From positions 1 to 18,571 of the forward strand of contig JASFWK010000035.1 of the NCBI GenBank assembly GCA_050049355.1: 18,571 bases of DNA. Reading direction: 5' to 3'. The notes under the pieces were generated by a model, which worked only from the letters and a program-made list of their open reading frames with translations, searched no databases and was not told the origin of the DNA. Both the position numbers and the translations under genes were made by a program. This DNA comes from JASFWK01 sp050049355 (lineage in GTDB: Bacteria > Chloroflexota > Anaerolineae > B4-G1 > DUEL01). Positions 1 to 7,559 of this stretch are shown in pieces (positions within the stretch are counted from its first letter, which is position 1; every line of letters starts with the position of its first letter).

Positions 1-30
1 AGGGCCCCGGGGTCCTTTGGTGTTTCCAGC

Positions 31-3000
31 TCAAACGTCAGGCTCCGAATTCTCCCTGATCGCCTCTTCGAAGACTGGCAGGACTACCGTAAAGGTACTC
101 CCTTCCCCCACTTCACTTTCGACATCGACAGTTCCGCCGTACGCATTGACGATCTCCTTAACCAGCGCCAAGCCCAGGCCTGCTCCTTGGTACCGGCGCG
201 TGGCGGAGCCGTCCACCTGGTAGAATCGCTCGAAAACCCGGGGTTGCTGATCGGCTGGGATGCCGATACCTGTGTCACTCACCCTCAGAGCGACTCCCTC
301 TCCCGAAGGCTCCACTTCCAGCGTGATCGTTCCGCCTTCGGGAGTGAACTTGATGGCGTTGCTCATCAGGTTATCCAACACTCTGCGCAAGTAGTTCGGC
401 GAGCTTCCCACAGGAGGTACGTGGGATGCGATCTCTGTGTGAAGTGCAAGTTGGTTCTGTTCGACGGCCAACTGGAACTCCTCTGCAGCAGCCCGCACCA
501 ATCTATCTAGAGCGACTGGCTCCGGTTCTGGGGGGTTGACCTCGGCCTCCAGAACGAGCGTGATATCCTGCACCAGTTGGCTCAGCATCTGGGAGCGCCG
601 CGCTATGACACGTATGGGTGCCTCCTGTTCGGATGTCAGACCTCCCAACTCCCCTCTGTCCAACATCTCGGCATAGCCCAAGATGAGCGCCAGCGGTGAT
701 CGAAGCTCGTGAGAGACGTTCTGAATGAATTCGCTCTTGAGGCGGTCGAGTTCCTCCAGCTGAGTCACAGCGGCCGCCAGTTCGCCCGCTTGACGGCTCA
801 CCTCCTCGTACAGACGAGCGTTCTCGAGCGCTATGCCCAGCTGGCCAGCTATGGTTGTGTAGAAGGCAAGATCCTCCCTGTTGAAAGCGTTGCGCACGGT
901 GCTCTCAACATTGAGAACACCGATGACCTGCCCGCTGACGGAGACTGGCACGGCTAACTCGGAACGTACCCCCTTGACGGCCTCGTAGTAGAAGGGGATC
1001 TCCCGCACATCCCCAATCATCATCGGCTTGCCAGTCTGGAAGACGTGGCCACAGACGCTCCCGTCGAGCTGGAGGCGAAAGCTGTCGGGGCGCGAGGGAA
1101 AGCCAATCTGGGAGTGATGAACTCTGAGCCCTTCTCCGTCTTCGTCGGCCAGAAGGAAGCCTATGAACTCGGCTCCCATCGTGGCCTGCAATGTCTCGAG
1201 CGTGCGCTCCAGCACCTGGTCGAAGTGCAGGGTGGGAGCGGCGGCCAGCATCACCTCACGTAGGACCTGGGTCTGAGCCAGGCGCCTTGTGGTCTCCTGG
1301 TAGAGCCGGGCATTCTCGACCGCGATAGCAGCGTGGTGCCCAAAGGCTTCCAGCCGACGGGCGTCATCGGAATCGAACTGTCCAGGTCGAGTGCCATTCA
1401 CGTTCAGGAAACCCACTGTCACACCTGCGACGCGGATGGGGGCAGCGACGTAGGAGCGCAGCCAATCCTGGCCCACCTCTCGGATCCAATCGAGGGCTGC
1501 AGCTGTATCTGGAACGACGACGGGCTTTCTCTTCTCTACCATTCTCACCAGATAAGGGTACCGGCCAATGGGTATGGCAAAGGGAGGAGGTACAACCCTC
1601 CTGCCGTCACCGAGACGCTCGTACCCACGCGAGCGAACCACTAGAGCGTCTCCCTCCTCGATCAGCATGATATTGAAAGCATCTCCGGCAACGACCTGCT
1701 CTACTTGTCTCAGGATGCGATCCAGCACCTGGTCCAGGTCCAACGTGCTGCTCACAACAGCGGCTGCCTCCTCCAATGCTTCGGCCAACTGCCTCTGCTG
1801 ACGCTCTGCCTGGAACAGCCGGGCGTTCTCGATGGCGATGGCCAGTTGGTCGGCCAGTGTGCTGATCGCCATCGCGTCGTTCTCGTCGAAGGCGTTGGGC
1901 ACATCCGCGTCAACTTGCAGGACCCCGGTCACCTGCTGTCCGATCCTGATGGGTGCTGAGAGCGAGGAGGGGGAGAGCCACTTCTTGGCTCTGTATGCGC
2001 GGGGATCGCTGGCAACATCGTTGACCAACACCATCTCTCCAGTCTCGGCCGCTGTTCCGATCAATCCCTTGCCCACAGGCTGACGATAGCCGTTGGGGAT
2101 AATCTCTTGTAGATTGTCGGTGGCAGCGGCGACGTAGAGCTCCTGCACTTCCTCATCCACCAGTAGAATGGCAGCTAGGAGATAGCCCAAGTCCTCCTGT
2201 ACGGCGTCCACAGTCTGCTGGAGCAACTGCTGTTGCTCGAGGATGGAGGTGACTTGGTGGCCGATGCGGCTGAGCGTGGCCAGTTGGGCAGCCCGACGCT
2301 CCAGCGCCCTCTCCGCTCGCTTGCGCTCGGTGATGTCGCGGACTACCACGAGGTTGGCAGGCTCTCCACGATATGTGATCGTGCCCGAGCTCAGTTCGGC
2401 GTATGCGCTGCCGCCGTCCCTTCGCCTGATGATGGTCTCATACAGAGGCAGGACATCATCGCCTGCCATGTGCCGTCTGTAGCGGTCAGTCGCCTTGGGC
2501 AGCTCATCGGGATGGACATAGTCGGTGAATGGAGCCCCCACCATCTCTTCGGCTGCCCCTCCCCACATCTCCGCCAAGCGTGGGTTGGCATACTTGACGA
2601 TCCCGTCTTGGATAATCGCAATGCCGTCGTTGGCCCGCTCAACCGCGTTGCGATATTTCTCTTCGCTCTCTCGCAGTGCTTCCTCCGCCTCCTTGCGCTC
2701 GGTGATATCTACGATAGTTCCCTGTATGGCAGGCCTGCGGTGGTACTCAATGCGGCTGGCGAACATCTCTAGCCACCGCACTGTGCCATCCTTTCGAACA
2801 ATGCGGTATTCGTAGCGCTGGGGGACCTCTTTTCCTTGGAGACGGTCCTGTAGGCGCTCCCATATCAGCGCTTGGTCTGCTGGGTGTACCCCCTCCCTTA
2901 TTTCTTCCGGTGAGAAGGAGGTCAGTTCATCGACGGTGTATCCGGAGATCTCAGCGAGGGCGGTGTTTGCGAGGACGATACGGAAGTCCTGGATGATTAC

Positions 3001-3441
3001 AATGCCCTGCAAGGACCGCTCCACCAACACCCGATACCTCTCATCTAGCTCTTTGAGCTTCTTCTCCGTGCGGTGTTTGTACAGCGCCATCTCGATGGCC
3101 GAGTGAAGCTCCCTTTCGTCAAACGGCTCTGGCACGTATCTGAAGGGTTCAGTCTCCTTGGCGTGCAGAAGCGTCCTGACATCGACAGATGGGGTGAGGT
3201 AGATCACGGGAACGTCGAAACGGTCCTGGATCTGTTCCGCCACCTCCCGGCCGTCCAGCTCCCCCTTGACTTGCCGCCCGATCAGTACCACGTTTGGTTC
3301 TACCTCGGCTGTTTCTTCGATTGCCTGCTTGCCGGAAGAGACGATGGCGGAGACCGTGTATCCTAGACGATCAAGCGTATGTTCCACATCCCAGGCGAGA
3401 CGGGTATCGCCCTCAACGATCAGGATCTTGGACTTGGTCAT
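31..3441 (-). CDS. Soluble hybrid sensor histidine kinase: degenerate receiver, 2 PAS, 3 GAF, HisKA, HATPase
   Basis: 1136 residues from the chosen ATG, which has AGGAG 8 nt upstream; an ATG-less upstream extension was not used. Domains in order: receiver ~4-124, PAS ~138-248, PAS ~258-372 (both end in a DITER motif), GAF ~393-540, GAF ~555-712, GAF ~735-875, HisKA ~902-970 with phospho-accepting H911 in SHELRSP, and HATPase ~1013-1124 with N1028 (N box), DTGIGIP from D1056 and GAGLGL 1086-1091. No membrane segment is visible, so it should sense a cytoplasmic signal (PAS/GAF ligands such as cofactors, gases or cyclic nucleotides; the ligand cannot be read). The catalytic core looks active. 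The receiver is not: the acceptor Asp position is G55 and the conserved Lys position is E105. No partner response regulator lies in the window. It follows the ABC genes on the same strand but has its own promoter. Kinase family assignment is firm; the signal is unknown. Confidence 0.95.
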   Translation of the reverse strand: MTKSKILIVEGDTRLAWDVEHTLDRLGYTVSAIVSSGKQAIEETAEVEPNVVLIGRQVKGELDGREVAEQIQDRFDVPVIYLTPSVDVRTLLHAKETEPFRYVPEPFDERELHSAIEMALYKHRTEKKLKELDERYRVLVERSLQGIVIIQDFRIVLANTALAEISGYTVDELTSFSPEEIREGVHPADQALIWERLQDRLQGKEVPQRYEYRIVRKDGTVRWLEMFASRIEYHRRPAIQGTIVDITERKEAEEALRESEEKYRNAVERANDGIAIIQDGIVKYANPRLAEMWGGAAEEMVGAPFTDYVHPDELPKATDRYRRHMAGDDVLPLYETIIRRRDGGSAYAELSSGTITYRGEPANLVVVRDITERKRAERALERRAAQLATLSRIGHQVTSILEQQQLLQQTVDAVQEDLGYLLAAILLVDEEVQELYVAAATDNLQEIIPNGYRQPVGKGLIGTAAETGEMVLVNDVASDPRAYRAKKWLSPSSLSAPIRIGQQVTGVLQVDADVPNAFDENDAMAISTLADQLAIAIENARLFQAERQQRQLAEALEEAAAVVSSTLDLDQVLDRILRQVEQVVAGDAFNIMLIEEGDALVVRSRGYERLGDGRRVVPPPFAIPIGRYPYLVRMVEKRKPVVVPDTAAALDWIREVGQDWLRSYVAAPIRVAGVTVGFLNVNGTRPGQFDSDDARRLEAFGHHAAIAVENARLYQETTRRLAQTQVLREVMLAAAPTLHFDQVLERTLETLQATMGAEFIGFLLADEDGEGLRVHHSQIGFPSRPDSFRLQLDGSVCGHVFQTGKPMMIGDVREIPFYYEAVKGVRSELAVPVSVSGQVIGVLNVESTVRNAFNREDLAFYTTIAGQLGIALENARLYEEVSRQAGELAAAVTQLEELDRLKSEFIQNVSHELRSPLALILGYAEMLDRGELGGLTSEQEAPIRVIARRSQMLSQLVQDITLVLEAEVNPPEPEPVALDRLVRAAAEEFQLAVEQNQLALHTEIASHVPPVGSSPNYLRRVLDNLMSNAIKFTPEGGTITLEVEPSGEGVALRVSDTGIGIPADQQPRVFERFYQVDGSATRRYQGAGLGLALVKEIVNAYGGTVDVESEVGEGSTFTVVLPVFEEAIRENSEPDV

Positions 3442-3680
3442 CGAGTCCGCTCCTTTCGCCAGGGTGATAAACAACTACCGGTCGAGTGATTCCCCGATCT
3501 GGAGAAGCTTGGTGGTATCTGCGAAACCGTGTGGGCTCGTTCACAGTGGGCAAGTAGGAGCCCCAGCGACGAGGAGATCTCCAGCAGCGAGGCCGGCAGT
3601 CGCGGGCTATGGGAGTGCTTCTGCCGCTCCTTGAGCAGTGAATGGTGCTCGTAAGACACAGCCAAGCAGTCCTCCGCCAA
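3438..3680 (-). CDS. Possible 80-codon leader ORF overlapping the kinase start
   Basis: A TTG-started frame in the kinase leader. AGGAG lies 4 nt before the TTG (3685-3689 on the minus strand). Its TGA overlaps the kinase ATG as ATGA, the usual signature of translational coupling. About three quarters of the first ~55 codons end in G or C, in line with coding sequence here, but the last 25 codons lose that bias. The predicted peptide is basic and Leu/Ser-rich and I recognise no family. A GTG a few codons in, behind GGAGG, is an alternative start. It may equally be untranslated leader. Confidence 0.3.
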   Translation of the reverse strand: MAEDCLAVSYEHHSLLKERQKHSHSPRLPASLLEISSSLGLLLAHCERAHTVSQIPPSFSRSGNHSTGSCLSPWRKERTR

Positions 3681-3712
3681 AGAGCTCCTATCATCACCTG
3701 GGGGACGGCTGC

Positions 3713-3741
3713 AGTATACCGGAACCTCCCGGGGAAGTCAA
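3713..3741 (-). promoter_or_regulatory. Predicted sigma70-type promoter of the histidine kinase
   Basis: On the minus strand TTGACT (3736-3741) and TATACT (3713-3718) are separated by exactly 17 bp. The predicted start near 3706 gives a leader of about 265 nt before the kinase ATG, or about 26 nt before the possible leader ORF. No T-tract terminator separates it from the ABC operon upstream, so read-through from there remains possible. Confidence 0.6.
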
Positions 3742-3807
3742 TTGCTGTTGAAGCGAAGTGCTGTTTGGACAGCCGCGAGGCATAGACGTTCTCGCTTATA
3801 GTGCTTC

Positions 3808-5661
3808 CTACTCACCGGTCTTCCGAAACTGGCTGACATAGAGATTCTGGTACTTGCCGTCTCGTGTCAGAAGCTCTCGGTGAGTGCCCTGCTCTACGAT
3901 CTGCCCGTTCTCAATCACCAAGACCTGATCTGCGTGCTGCACAGTGCTCAGCCGATGGGCGATGACAAAGGCGGTGCGATCGGTCAGGAGTTCCTCAAGT
4001 GCCGACTGAATCATTCGCTCGGTGCGGGTGTCGACACTGGAGGTAGCTTCGTCGAGGATCAGAATGCGCGGGTCGGCCAGGATAGCCCGAGCGATGGCGA
4101 TCAACTGGCGCTGGCCGTGGCTCAATCGAACCCCCTTCTCGCCAAGCTCTGTCTCGTATTCCTGGGGGAGTCGTCGGATAAAGTCGTCGGCCTGGGCAAG
4201 CCGCGCTGCCTCGATCACCTCCTCGTCGGTAGCGTCCAGCCGACCATACCGGATATTCTCCATCACCGTTCCGGAGAATAGGAAGGTGTCCTGGAGCACC
4301 ACCCCCATCTGGCCGCGCAAGCTTGCTTGCACAACGCTCCGGACGTCTGTCCCGTCTACCAGTACTGCTCCGCGGCTCACGTCATAGAAACGGGCCAGGA
4401 GGTTGGCGATGGTGGTCTTGCCGGCGCCTGTGGGACCAACCAGTGCCACCGTCTGGCCCGGCTCGGCGACCAGATTGATCCCCCGCAGTACGGGCTCGCT
4501 GGGTTTGTAGGCAAAGTGGACGTTCTCAAAGACCACTCTTCCGACAACTGGCGGCAGCTGCCGCGCTGGGGCTGCGTCGGTGACCTCGGACTGCGCGTCC
4601 AGTAAGTCGAAGATGCGCTCCGCCCCAGCCAGCGCTGCCTGCAGTTGAGCATAGAGATTGGCGATACCTTGCAGGGGTTGAAAGAAGCGGCGGACGTAGA
4701 GCAGGAAAGTGACGATGGTCCCCACCGACCCCGCTTCATTGAGGGCCAGATACCCGCCGTACGTCACCACGATTGCGAGGCCCGCGCTGCTCAGTACGTC
4801 CAGGGTGGGGGAGAAGGCGGAGGTGATCGACTGAGCAGCGACGTTGGCGTCCCTGTTGGCGGCGTTGGCCGCGTCGAACTCCGCCAGGCTGGCGCGCTCC
4901 CGTCCGAAAGCTTGCACTACTCGGACGCCGGCAATGTTCTCCTCCAGCTCGGCGCTTACCTGACCCAACGTCTCCCGCGTACGACGGAAGGCAGTTCGAG
5001 CACGGCGCGAGAAGAAGATGGTGGCGGCGAGCATGGCCGGTGCAGTGGTCAGCGCCGCGAGGGCCAGTCGCCAGTTGAGGAGCAGCATCACAACCGCGAT
5101 TCCCATCACCATCAGCAGGTTGCTCGCGAACCGGACCACGCCAGCGCTGAGGACTGAGTTGATCACGTCGGTATCGTTGCTCAGGCGAGACATCAGGTCA
5201 CCAGCTTCGTGCTGATCGAAGAAGGAGAGTGATAGGGACTGGATCCGGTCGAAGATCTGCGCGCGCAGGTTATAGAGCAACCGCTGACCCACCAGGACCA
5301 TCAGGTAGAACTGACCAGCGATGGCGCCCCAGTTAAGAAGGTAGGTGGTGAGAAGGATCAACATGGTCGCGCGCAGTCCAGTGCTCTGATTCACTTCTGC
5401 CGGAACCAGCGGAAGAAGACTCGGCGCCCCTGACGTGCCGGGAGCTTCCGAACCTGGGCTGATGAAGCGATCGATGGCCACGCCGATCAGATAGGGCCCA
5501 GCCAGCTCGGAGAGGGAACTGACTGCCACCAATAGGCTGACCGCCGCGAGATGGGGCCAGAAGGGCCGCAGATAAGCCAGAAGCCGCCGGAGCGTTCGCC
5601 CGACATCTTGGGCTCGCCCTTCGAAACGGGCCGCACGACGCATTCCTCCATGTCCGAACAC
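3808..5661 (-). CDS. ABC exporter half-transporter, subunit with catalytic ATP site
   Basis: 617 residues: a six-helix exporter membrane domain (~25-350) fused to a nucleotide-binding domain (~372-617), the normal length for a half-transporter of the MsbA/LmrA class. Walker A is GPTGAGKT (409-416), Q-loop Q457, Walker B ILILDE with catalytic E538, and switch H569 (IAHRLST). The signature is LSHGQ (513-517) instead of LSGGQ. With the upstream gene it should form a heterodimer; this chain supplies the intact Walker and switch residues, while its altered signature faces the partner's degenerate site. The start is GTG, overlapping the partner's stop by 1 nt (TAGTG), with GGAGG 7 nt before it, so the two are translationally coupled. 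The substrate (drug, lipid or peptide) cannot be inferred. It acts in the cytoplasmic membrane. Confidence 0.95.
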   Translation of the reverse strand: MFGHGGMRRAARFEGRAQDVGRTLRRLLAYLRPFWPHLAAVSLLVAVSSLSELAGPYLIGVAIDRFISPGSEAPGTSGAPSLLPLVPAEVNQSTGLRATMLILLTTYLLNWGAIAGQFYLMVLVGQRLLYNLRAQIFDRIQSLSLSFFDQHEAGDLMSRLSNDTDVINSVLSAGVVRFASNLLMVMGIAVVMLLLNWRLALAALTTAPAMLAATIFFSRRARTAFRRTRETLGQVSAELEENIAGVRVVQAFGRERASLAEFDAANAANRDANVAAQSITSAFSPTLDVLSSAGLAIVVTYGGYLALNEAGSVGTIVTFLLYVRRFFQPLQGIANLYAQLQAALAGAERIFDLLDAQSEVTDAAPARQLPPVVGRVVFENVHFAYKPSEPVLRGINLVAEPGQTVALVGPTGAGKTTIANLLARFYDVSRGAVLVDGTDVRSVVQASLRGQMGVVLQDTFLFSGTVMENIRYGRLDATDEEVIEAARLAQADDFIRRLPQEYETELGEKGVRLSHGQRQLIAIARAILADPRILILDEATSSVDTRTERMIQSALEELLTDRTAFVIAHRLSTVQHADQVLVIENGQIVEQGTHRELLTRDGKYQNLYVSQFRKTGE

Positions 5662-7412
5662 TACTCCACCTCCGCGCAGACCGTTTGGTCGAGTACGTCT
5701 GGCTCTAGCTGGGAGCAGTATATGTCGGCGTAGATGGAACTATTCCTCAGCAGTTCCTCGTGGCTGCCCTGGGCTGCGATGTGTCCCCCGTCCAGCACCA
5801 AGATCAGGTCGGCATTCTGGACCGTGGAGATCCGCTGGGCGATGATGAAGGTGGTGCGACCTTCCATTAGCGTTTCTAGCGCTTGCTCGATCTGCAGTTC
5901 GGTTTCAAAATCCACGTTGCTGGTGAAGTCGTCCAGAATCAAGATGCGGGGATCCATCAAGAGTGCCCGAGCGATGGCGATGCGCTGCTTCTGGCCTCCG
6001 GAGAGCGTCATTCCGCGTTCTCCGACGAATGTCTCGTATCCCTGGGGAAGCTCTGCGATGAACTCGTGGGCGGCGGCGGCCCTTGCGGCGGCAGCAATCT
6101 CCTCGGTTGTCGCGTTCGGCTGCCCGAAGGCGATGTTCTCCGCGATCGTACCTGTGAAGAGCGTCGTCTCCTGCAGGACGATGCCAATCTGTCGTCGGAG
6201 ACTCTCCAGCGTGACTTCGCGCACGTCTGTGCCATCGATAGCCACTTGTCCTTCGGAGACGTCGTAGAAGCGCGGGATTAGGTTGATGATGGTCGACTTG
6301 CCGGAGCCGGTGGCTCCTAGCACGGCAACCTTCCGCCCCGGCTCAACGGTGAAATGGATCTCCTTCAAGACGTCCTCCGTGGACTCAAAGTACCGAAAGG
6401 AGACATCTCGGAAGGCGACCTGCCCTTCGATGGTCGGCATGGGCCGGGCGTTGGGGGCCTCCTGGACCTCCGAATCCGCCTCCAGAATCTCGAAGACGCG
6501 CGTGGCCGAGGCAACGGCCTGGGAGATCATCGCCAGGATTCCGCCCAGCATCACCATTGGGAACACCGTCATCAGGAGATAGTTGTTGAAGGCGACGAGC
6601 TGTCCCACGGTCAGTCGACCGCCGATGACCTGCAAACCCCCCACCCACACGACGACCAGGGTCGCCAGATTGGCGATGAGAAAGACGAGGGGCACTGCCG
6701 CCGAGATTAGCTGTCCGACCTCCAGGCTCTTCTCATAGAGAGCCTCGTTGGCCTTGCCGAATTGCTCCGTCTCGTAGGGTTCGCGAACGAATGCCTTGAC
6801 CACGCGAATTCCGGCTAGATTCTCCTGCAAAGTGGTATTCAGCCGGCCCAATCGCTGCTGTACCTCGGCAAAGAGTGGCCGGGCGCGACTGGCGAAGAGT
6901 GCGAAGAGCCCCATCGTCAATGGTATCAGTACCAACATGATCAGCGCCAGCTGCCAGTCGGTGAGGAAGAGGAGGGTCAGGCTGCCAAGCATCATCGCCA
7001 GCGCGCTGAGGAAGTGAATCAGTCCCATGCCTACGAACATCCGTATCCGTTCGACGTCAGAGGTGGCACGGGTGAGCAGCTGACCAGTCTGCGCCCGGTC
7101 GTGGTAGCTGAATGAGAGAGACTGGATCTTGGCGTAGAGGCTGTTGCGCAGGTCGTATGCCGCCCCCTGGGAGACCCGGGCGGCCAGGAAGCCCTGCAGG
7201 AAGGTGAAGACGGAGCGCGCGAGGGCGACTCCACAGATGAGAAGGCCACTCCAGAGGGCCACGCGCAGCTGGCGGTTCGTGATGCCTTGATCGATGGCGC
7301 GCTGCAGCAAGGCCGGAATAGCCAGGCCTGCGCCGCCGGAGATGAGGAGGCTGAGAAGAGCGCCCACGGCGGCAGCCCAATAGGGTCTAAGATAGCGAAT
7401 GACGCGTAACAG
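5661..7412 (-). CDS. ABC exporter half-transporter, subunit with degenerate ATP site
   Basis: The frame is open to a TTG at 7499 (612 residues), but a promoter lies inside that extension. I place the start at a CTG (codon 30 of the long form) with GGAGG 6 nt upstream, giving 583 residues. Numbering here follows the long form: membrane domain ~35-335, nucleotide-binding domain ~360-600, Walker A GATGSGKS (395-402), Q443, a canonical LSGGQ (499-503), and Walker B ILILDD with Asp (D524) where the catalytic Glu should be. The switch His is Gln (Q555, IAQRIST). Asp-for-Glu plus Gln-for-His is the known pattern of the non-hydrolysing site in heterodimeric exporters such as TM287/TM288. The 29 extra codons carry rare codons (AGA, ATA, AGG), unlike the rest. 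First gene of the exporter unit; regulation is probably through the promoter-overlapping palindrome. Confidence 0.94.
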   Translation of the reverse strand: MLRVIRYLRPYWAAAVGALLSLLISGGAGLAIPALLQRAIDQGITNRQLRVALWSGLLICGVALARSVFTFLQGFLAARVSQGAAYDLRNSLYAKIQSLSFSYHDRAQTGQLLTRATSDVERIRMFVGMGLIHFLSALAMMLGSLTLLFLTDWQLALIMLVLIPLTMGLFALFASRARPLFAEVQQRLGRLNTTLQENLAGIRVVKAFVREPYETEQFGKANEALYEKSLEVGQLISAAVPLVFLIANLATLVVVWVGGLQVIGGRLTVGQLVAFNNYLLMTVFPMVMLGGILAMISQAVASATRVFEILEADSEVQEAPNARPMPTIEGQVAFRDVSFRYFESTEDVLKEIHFTVEPGRKVAVLGATGSGKSTIINLIPRFYDVSEGQVAIDGTDVREVTLESLRRQIGIVLQETTLFTGTIAENIAFGQPNATTEEIAAAARAAAAHEFIAELPQGYETFVGERGMTLSGGQKQRIAIARALLMDPRILILDDFTSNVDFETELQIEQALETLMEGRTTFIIAQRISTVQNADLILVLDGGHIAAQGSHEELLRNSSIYADIYCSQLEPDVLDQTVCAEVE

Positions 7413-7454
7413 AGACGACCTCCGTTTCTTCTTTCGTAGGTTTCGTCGATCGGT

Positions 7455-7483
7455 ATTATCCCTGGAATGCAGTATTCCGTCAA
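7455..7483 (-). promoter_or_regulatory. Predicted promoter of the ABC exporter operon
   Basis: On the minus strand TTGACG (7478-7483) and GATAAT (7455-7460) are 17 bp apart. The predicted start near 7448 leaves about 36 nt before the GGAGG-preceded CTG at 7410-7412. If used, the TTG at 7499 is not in the transcript. Confidence 0.55.
7464..7478. promoter_or_regulatory. Inverted repeat inside the exporter promoter spacer, candidate operator
   Basis: GGAAT and ATTCC flank a 5-bp centre (GCAGT on the plus strand), making a 15-bp near-perfect palindrome that fills most of the space between -35 and -10. Exporter promoters are often controlled by a repressor bound there. No regulator gene is adjacent, so the protein that would bind is unknown. 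Confidence 0.35.
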
Positions 7484-7522
7484 GGAGTCTGAGCCGCAAG
7501 CATGAGAATTCTGCGGGAGACC

Positions 7523-7551
7523 TTGTGCTCCCATTTGGTCTGCGTTATACT
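7523..7551 (+). promoter_or_regulatory. Predicted promoter of the membrane protein / URO-D-like operon
   Basis: TTGTGC (7523-7528, weak) and TATACT (7546-7551) are 17 bp apart. Transcription would start near 7558, only about 2 nt before the GTG at 7560, implying a leaderless message. GGGAG (7515-7519) and CTCCC (7528-7532) form a small inverted repeat over the -35 element. Confidence 0.5.
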
Positions 7552-7559
7552 CGTCCCCT

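Noticed and set aside
1..30. Self-complementary GC-rich stretch as kinase terminator
   Set aside because: The window edge cuts it off, so neither a full hairpin nor a T tract can be judged.
2233..2772. 179-codon open frame on the plus strand inside the histidine kinase
   Set aside because: Antisense to strongly supported PAS-domain coding sequence; no family features or ribosome site. GC-rich coding DNA commonly opens antisense frames.
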